Both the position numbers and the translations under genes were made by a program. From the NCBI RefSeq assembly GCF_003634965.1, contig NZ_RBXP01000013.1, forward strand, positions 124,001 through 188,000: a stretch of DNA of 64,000 bases. The letters are read 5' to 3'. The DNA is from Azonexus fungiphilus. Its GTDB lineage: Bacteria; Pseudomonadota; Gammaproteobacteria; Burkholderiales; Rhodocyclaceae. Of the stretch, positions 63,839 through 64,000 are shown one piece after another; the first letter of the stretch is position 1; each line of letters opens with the position of its first letter. The notes beneath the pieces were generated by a model. The model did not search any database, was not told where the DNA came from, and saw only the letters and a program-made list of their open reading frames with translations.

Positions 63839-64000
63839 TCAGCGCTTGATACCGGGGGTCACGACCTTGCCGCCGTTGGCGGTCGCCGCCAGATAGACGG
63901 ACAGGGCGATGGTCGCGTCGGAGCCGTAGATCGGCTCGGCGGTCCGCTGCTGCCGGAAGCAGTCGTTGAGACGATGCTGCATGGTCCAGAACTGGCCGTT
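63839..64000 (-). CDS. soxA: SoxA C-terminus (cut by window edge)
   Basis: About 53 residues are visible: FWTMQHRLNDCFRQQRTAEP, then YGSDATIALSVYLAATANGG and a short tail VVTPGIKR. This is the end of SoxA, the partner of SoxX, including the conserved LNDCFRQQ cysteine region. The rest lies beyond 64000. It is ten bases from the soxX start, so it is in the same transcript. Confidence 0.9.
   Translation of the reverse strand, partial: NGQFWTMQHRLNDCFRQQRTAEPIYGSDATIALSVYLAATANGGKVVTPGIKR

Overview
The window is GC-rich chromosomal DNA of a betaproteobacterium. The best guess is Rhodocyclales (Dechloromonas/Azonexus-like). This rests on gene order (rpsP-rimM; ilvI-ilvH-ilvC-pssA-leuA; sigma factor-DUF3619-DUF3106-RDD; lptF-lptG divergent from pepA-holC-valS) and on the mix of Sox genes, glyoxylate bypass, chemoreceptors and c-di-GMP enzymes. 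Coding density is very high. I see no tRNA, rRNA, CRISPR array, phage or insertion sequence. Strong codon bias leaves very long meaningless open frames opposite many genes.

Layout. 1-8.3 kb: rimM (partial) and rpsP, a conserved hypothetical, a DUF2069 gene, then a leftward branched-chain amino acid block with pssA inside it. 8.3-12.4 kb: a sigma factor with three membrane or periplasmic partner genes, converging on the LPS-export permeases lptG/lptF. 12.4-18.3 kb: pepA-holC-hypothetical-valS-membrane protein. 18.3-26.8 kb: a fused pabB-pabC gene, a TusA-like protein, a BepA-like protease, moaC-soxY-soxZ, a cold-shock gene, clpS-clpA and rraA. 26.8-35.7 kb: a chemoreceptor divergent from isocitrate lyase (aceA), ydcH, a diguanylate cyclase, ybaN, a LysR regulator divergent from a HAD hydrolase, and malate synthase (aceB). 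35.8-47.7 kb: a diguanylate cyclase with a c-type heme motif, lrgAB, a FixL/FixJ-like pair, an ankyrin protein, a TonB-like protein, a chemoreceptor, a CoA-transferase and murI. 47.6-56.6 kb: a PsiF-like protein, two different NADP isocitrate dehydrogenases (dimeric icd and monomeric icd), the kinase/phosphatase aceK, and the three-subunit transhydrogenase pntAA-pntAB-pntB. 56.6-64 kb: a short chemoreceptor, a YeeE/YedE thiosulfate-type transporter, then a leftward sulfur-oxidation cluster (soxA partial, soxX, soxB, rhodanese, sulfide:quinone reductase-like flavoprotein, small membrane protein).

Two themes tie the window together. One is the isocitrate branch point: aceA, aceB, both IDHs, aceK and transhydrogenase all lie within 28 kb, and a related 17-bp site occurs upstream of aceA and between the second icd and aceK. 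The other is reduced-sulfur oxidation: soxYZ lies about 39 kb from soxXAB, with a predicted thiosulfate transporter beside the latter and a TusA-like protein near the former.

Unusual details include a dispersed palindrome (core CTGACGGTCGACCGTCAG) just after several genes and once inside a coding region; an atypical-codon segment inside valS; two genes without a canonical start codon (the sigma factor and pabBC); and a candidate repressor site inside the promoter of the sulfide reductase gene. Start sites, promoters and operators are read from sequence only and are predictions.
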